The notes below the pieces were generated by a model that ran no database searches, was not told the origin of the DNA, and saw nothing but the letters and a program-made list of their open reading frames with translations. Position numbers and translations under genes: made by a program. Positions 61,266-64,000 of a stretch of 64,000 nt of DNA are shown here, piece by piece (within the stretch, counting starts at the first letter, position 1; every line of letters begins with the position of its first letter). Source of the stretch: UBA6623 sp965217195 (lineage in GTDB: Bacteria > Acidobacteriota > Terriglobia > Bryobacterales > UBA6623); the NCBI GenBank assembly GCA_965217195.1, contig CBDCHL010000003.1:1302001-1366000 (forward strand), written 5' to 3'.

Positions 61266-61937
61266 ATGATCCCTGATAGAAACAATACTCGTGCCGTTCT
61301 CTGGGACCTCGACGGCACTCTCGCCGATACCGAGGAGTATCACTGGCTTGCCTGGCAACAAGTGATGAGCGAAGAGGGGCTTGCCATTACCCACGAACAG
61401 TTCCTGGAAACCTTCGGACAACGCAACCACAACGTCCTCGTCAACTGGCTCGGCGAGCAAACGCCCATCGAGCGGATCGATGCGCTGGGAGACGCCAAAG
61501 AAGCGGTCTTTCGAGAAACCGTGCGTACCCGCGGCTTGGAGGCATTGCCCGGCGCAGTCACCTGGACCGCGCGACTCCGCGAACACGGCTGGCGGCAAGC
61601 GATAGCCACCTCCGCCCCGCTCGCCAACGCCGAAACCATGCTGGACGCTTTGGGAATCGCCCACTGCTTCGACGCCGTCGTCTCTTCCGAAGACGTCAGC
61701 GTGGGCAAGCCCGACCCCGAAGTCTTCCAAAAGGCCGCCGCCCGGGTGGGCGTTCCGCCCTCCCGCTGTATCGTCGTCGAGGACGCTCCGGCCGGTGTCG
61801 AAGCCGCCCGCCGCGCCGGCATGGCAAGCATCGGCGTCCGGCCCGCCGGCGAACCCCTCGACGCAACCCTGTTCACGCGCTCGCTGGAGGCCTTGGAACC
61901 CACTGCATTCGAGCGCCTACTGTCGTCTTTCGCCTAA
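61266..61937 (+). CDS. HAD-superfamily hydrolase, beta-phosphoglucomutase-like
   Basis: 223 residues. Motif I RAVLWDLDGTLADTEEYHW, motif II region AIATSAPLANAETM, motif III/IV SEDVSVGKPDPEVFQKAA and IVVEDAPAGVEAARRAGM are those of subfamily IA HADs, with an alpha-helical cap between. Closest in wording to phosphoglucomutase/phosphoglycolate phosphatase-like enzymes; the substrate is a small phosphorylated compound but cannot be named. The ATG at 61266 begins MIPDRNNTRAVLWDL; no strong ribosome site was seen. Confidence 0.88.
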   Translation: MIPDRNNTRAVLWDLDGTLADTEEYHWLAWQQVMSEEGLAITHEQFLETFGQRNHNVLVNWLGEQTPIERIDALGDAKEAVFRETVRTRGLEALPGAVTWTARLREHGWRQAIATSAPLANAETMLDALGIAHCFDAVVSSEDVSVGKPDPEVFQKAAARVGVPPSRCIVVEDAPAGVEAARRAGMASIGVRPAGEPLDATLFTRSLEALEPTAFERLLSSFA

Positions 61938-62167
61938 AGATTGCGACACCCCTGGAGCTGACCGTTCCAGATGGGCAAGTTGCAGTTTGGCCGGTGGCGC
62001 TGCGTTAACGCGTGTGGCCCCGGGGTAAAGCAGCAGAAAATCAACGGGCCACCTTGTTACCAACGGTAATCTCGCAGCGGTATAATTTTGGCATCTTGAT
62101 CGGCTCTACCAAGGGCTCAGAGACGGTCCAGGGATGTATCTTTTACTGAGTCTCGCATAATATACTG

Positions 62168-62659
62168 TCAATCGAGACAAAGAGAAGACTGTTTCCAGAA
62201 AGCGGTAATCAAGCGCGGTTTGCGGCGCATTCGCCGCAGCGCTTTGCGGGCGCGCTCGTCGAGTTCCCAGTAGTCCTTCGGGCAGACGTTGGGCAACTCG
62301 TGCTGCTTCCAGTACGCCCAAATGTATTCCACCGGGTTCAACTCCGGCGCATAGGGCGGCAAGTACTCCGTTGCGATGTGATCCTCGGAGAGCTGGATGA
62401 ACTCCCGCACCAGGCGGCTGCGGTGCGCCGGCAGCCGGTCCCAGACGATCAGCAGTGGGCCGTCGATGTGGCGCACCAAAGCCTTCAGGAAGTCGATGAC
62501 CTCCAGCTCGCCGATCGCGCCGGGATAGAGCCGGAAGTAAAAGTTGCGCAACGTCAGCCCGGCCGACACCGACAGCTTGTCCCAGTTGAAGTTGAACTCC
62601 AACACCGGTGTCTCGCCGCGCGGCGCCCAGGTGCGGCAACGATGCGGCTTCTGACTCAA
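62168..62659 (-). CDS. IS630 transposase OrfB (copy 2)
   Basis: 163 residues, identical to the product of 6602-7093: DDE domain with LLIVWDRLPAHRS and LPPYAPELNPVEYIWAYWK. The first catalytic Asp (VFIDESG) is encoded upstream of the TTG start in the same frame and is reached only by the -1 slip from OrfA. Confidence 0.88.
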   Translation of the reverse strand: MSQKPHRCRTWAPRGETPVLEFNFNWDKLSVSAGLTLRNFYFRLYPGAIGELEVIDFLKALVRHIDGPLLIVWDRLPAHRSRLVREFIQLSEDHIATEYLPPYAPELNPVEYIWAYWKQHELPNVCPKDYWELDERARKALRRMRRKPRLITAFWKQSSLCLD

Positions 62660-63219
62660 TCCGCTTTCGTCGATGAAGACGATCGTACGTTCTTCTTTGC
62701 GGGCTTTTTTTTAATGGCCGGCCAAGTCTTGCGCTGCCAGCCGCGGATGGCCTCTTCGTTGCGCTCCCGCGCTTTGCCGACGGGCCGTTGCGGGCTCCAA
62801 CCGAGCGCCCGCAGGATCTTCCAGACATGGCCCTCGTGATAGCGCACGCCGAACTCGTCTCCGATCAGACGAGCGACCCGCGGACAGCTCCACAGCGGCG
62901 TCGGGAAGCCGTGCGCCTCGGGGCCTTCCAGCAGCAACGCCTCGAGGCGTTCGAGCTGCGCGGCGTCCAACAGCGGCTTACGGCCGGCGCGGCCGGCCTG
63001 GCGCAACCCGGCTTCGCCGTCACGCCGGTATCGTCGCAGCCACTCGCTGACGCTTTGCCGCGCGACCTTCAATCGCCTCGCTGTCTCGGACTGACTACAG
63101 CCTTGCTCGACCAACCGGATCGCTTTGAAACGGCGCTTCTCCAGGGCCTCGAAATCCCGCCGTACGCCTTTTGTATTTCCCATACATACAAAGACGTACG
63201 TACCCCAAAAAGGTGTCAC
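62656..63219 (-). CDS. IS630 transposase OrfA (copy 2)
   Basis: 187 residues, identical to the product of 7090-7653: helix-turn-helix half of the transposase. The A8-G slippery run lies at 62712-62704. Confidence 0.9.
   Translation of the reverse strand: MTPFWGTYVFVCMGNTKGVRRDFEALEKRRFKAIRLVEQGCSQSETARRLKVARQSVSEWLRRYRRDGEAGLRQAGRAGRKPLLDAAQLERLEALLLEGPEAHGFPTPLWSCPRVARLIGDEFGVRYHEGHVWKILRALGWSPQRPVGKARERNEEAIRGWQRKTWPAIKKKPAKKNVRSSSSTKAD
62704..62712 (-). promoter_or_regulatory. Probable -1 frameshift site in IS630 copy 2
   Basis: A8-G on the minus strand, same context as 7138-7146 in copy 1. Confidence 0.75.
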
Positions 63220-63286
63220 TTTATTTTGCGAGATTCAATAGGTCACATAATTCTGCGTCACAACACGCAAATAGGAGGAGAGTTAC

Positions 63287-63907
63287 ATGCGAATCTTGAT
63301 TCTGACAGTTGGGTTGTTATTGCCTTTCACACTGGCGGCCGATACGGTAAACACCGTCTACCTCACAGCCGCCCTCAGCGCGATTAAGCAGGTCCCCCCA
63401 GTCGCGGGCGTCGACGCCGGCGGCGACCCCACGATTCAGGTCCACTACCGCCGTGACGATGACGGCAACGTCCTGTACGCATTCGTCACGTACACTGTGA
63501 ACTTCCGGATCCCCCCTTCCGATGCGATCGTTGCCATGCACATTCACGAAGCTCCTGCCGACCGGAACGGTCCGATCCGGATTGGTTCGGGGCTTGAATT
63601 CGGCGGCGAGCCCGTGTTCCCGGAAGAGGGTACCGGCCGAATCTGGCGTCAGGCGGAAATCGAAATCCCCGGTCCCGGCCTGGAGGCGCTGGACCGGATG
63701 CTTGCGGATCCCCGCGGCTTTTACGTCAATATCCACTCCGAGAGCCACCCACCGGGGCTGCTCCGCGGACAACTACGCGCGGTCGATGCGGACATGATTT
63801 CGGATCTACAAGCCGACATCGCTGCGCTGCGGGGCCAACACGAAGCGTCCGCGACGTTATTGCGTCGCATTGGTCTGGTCCATGGTGTGGTGCGGCGCGG
63901 CGAATAG
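63287..63907 (+). CDS. Secreted CHRD-domain protein
   Basis: 206 residues. A signal peptide (MRILILTVGLLLPFTLAADT) is followed by a CHRD domain (about residues 24-160): VYLTAALSAIKQVPPVAGVD, AIVAMHIHEAPADRNGPIRI and NIHSESHPPGLLRGQLRAVD, with the conserved His-Ile-His and His-Pro-x-Gly residues. The last ~40 residues are a charged helix (MISDLQADIAALRGQHEASA). A strong AGGAGGAGAG precedes the ATG at 63287. Single CHRD domains are common secreted proteins in Bryobacterales; the role is unknown, perhaps surface or metal binding. Confidence 0.9.
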   Translation: MRILILTVGLLLPFTLAADTVNTVYLTAALSAIKQVPPVAGVDAGGDPTIQVHYRRDDDGNVLYAFVTYTVNFRIPPSDAIVAMHIHEAPADRNGPIRIGSGLEFGGEPVFPEEGTGRIWRQAEIEIPGPGLEALDRMLADPRGFYVNIHSESHPPGLLRGQLRAVDADMISDLQADIAALRGQHEASATLLRRIGLVHGVVRRGE

Positions 63908-63968
63908 CCGCAGGCTGCGGTCAGAACATGCGCCGTGACGGGCTGCCAAGGGGGCAAGTTTGCTTGCC
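63908..63968 (+). terminator. Two small hairpins 3' of the CHRD gene
   Basis: CCGCAG/CTGCGG (63908-63920) directly after the stop codon and GGCAAG/CTTGCC around TTTG (63953-63968). No T-run follows either, so termination is only suggested. Confidence 0.35.
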
Positions 63969-64000
63969 GCCGTAGGGCACCGAAAGGCGACAACGAAGAC

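Larger units (their letters stand above)
62144..63240 (-). mobile_element. IS630-family insertion sequence, copy 2
   Basis: Same length (1,097 bases with both TA ends), orientation and terminal repeats as the element at 6578-7674; all conceptual translations agree. The right end lies 46 bases before the CHRD-protein start codon, again just upstream of a secreted-protein gene. The identity implies recent movement, and the direct orientation could allow recombination between the two. Confidence 0.93.

Overview
The window looks like a chromosomal segment of an acidobacterium of the Solibacter/Bryobacter type (class Terriglobia, order Bryobacterales). Supporting this are a secreted protein ending in the Solibacter-type C-terminal domain (TIGR03437-like, 7703-10339), a CHRD-domain secreted protein, a broken gene of the 'NRKNAKKSTGPNTPEGKARS' family common in these genomes, a Ser/Thr kinase with a TolB-like propeller, a PSD1-cytochrome/DUF1501 pair and a Tat-exported Gfo/Idh/MocA oxidoreductase. 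The assignment is inferred from gene content; no rRNA or tRNA gene was seen. The DNA is GC-rich and genes lie on both strands.

Layout. 1-1956: metK (cut by the left edge) and a ferrochelatase gene, minus strand. 1957-4276: repeat modules around a frameshifted pseudogene. 4277-6319: membrane pyrophosphatase. 6578-7674: an IS630-family element directly upstream of the Solibacter-type secreted protein. 10702-11301: unknown membrane protein. 11425-16511: minus-strand operon ilvB-ilvN-ilvC-cimA, preceded by what reads as a transcription attenuator. 16702-17302: hairpin-rich repeat mosaic, then an NHL-repeat protein. 18468-21216: an unknown membrane-protein gene split by an IS1380-family element with a clean 5-bp target duplication. 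21518-24631: merR-copA copper operon with a MerR-type operator/promoter. 24971-29550: Ser/Thr kinase and glgC. 29638-34380: plus-strand aromatic amino-acid cluster trpC-trpF-trpB-trpA-aroQ-tyrA. 34468-42370: Crp-type regulator, Gfo/Idh/MocA oxidoreductase, orphan response regulator, PhyH dioxygenase, sodium/solute symporter, CAAX protease and two unknown proteins. 42603-50992: minus-strand run recO - small ORF - glyQ - glyS - ppdK - glcE-like gene. 51130-53554: three Tad-type (TadE/TadG) pilus genes, one frameshifted. 53980-58235: PSD1 cytochrome and DUF1501 pair. 58350-61937: GNAT, gamma-glutamyltransferase, sulfatase remnant and HAD hydrolase. 62144-63240: a second, apparently identical IS630 copy, followed by the CHRD protein.

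Working together: ilvBNC plus citramalate synthase gives threonine-independent isoleucine synthesis together with valine and leucine precursors. The trp/aro/tyr block covers the later steps of tryptophan synthesis and entry to tyrosine/phenylalanine. merR-copA is a self-contained metal-export unit. recO-glyQS-ppdK is a gene order also found in other phyla.

The most interesting signals are not single genes: the ilv leader with mutually exclusive terminator and antiterminator pairings; a shared set of short hairpin modules shuffled among intergenic regions, one of them lying inside the ilv operon; an IS630 transposase whose first catalytic Asp is reached only by a -1 frameshift on A8-G; a gene that can be rebuilt exactly in frame by removing the IS1380 element; and a degenerate second kinase N-lobe hidden in the Ser/Thr kinase.
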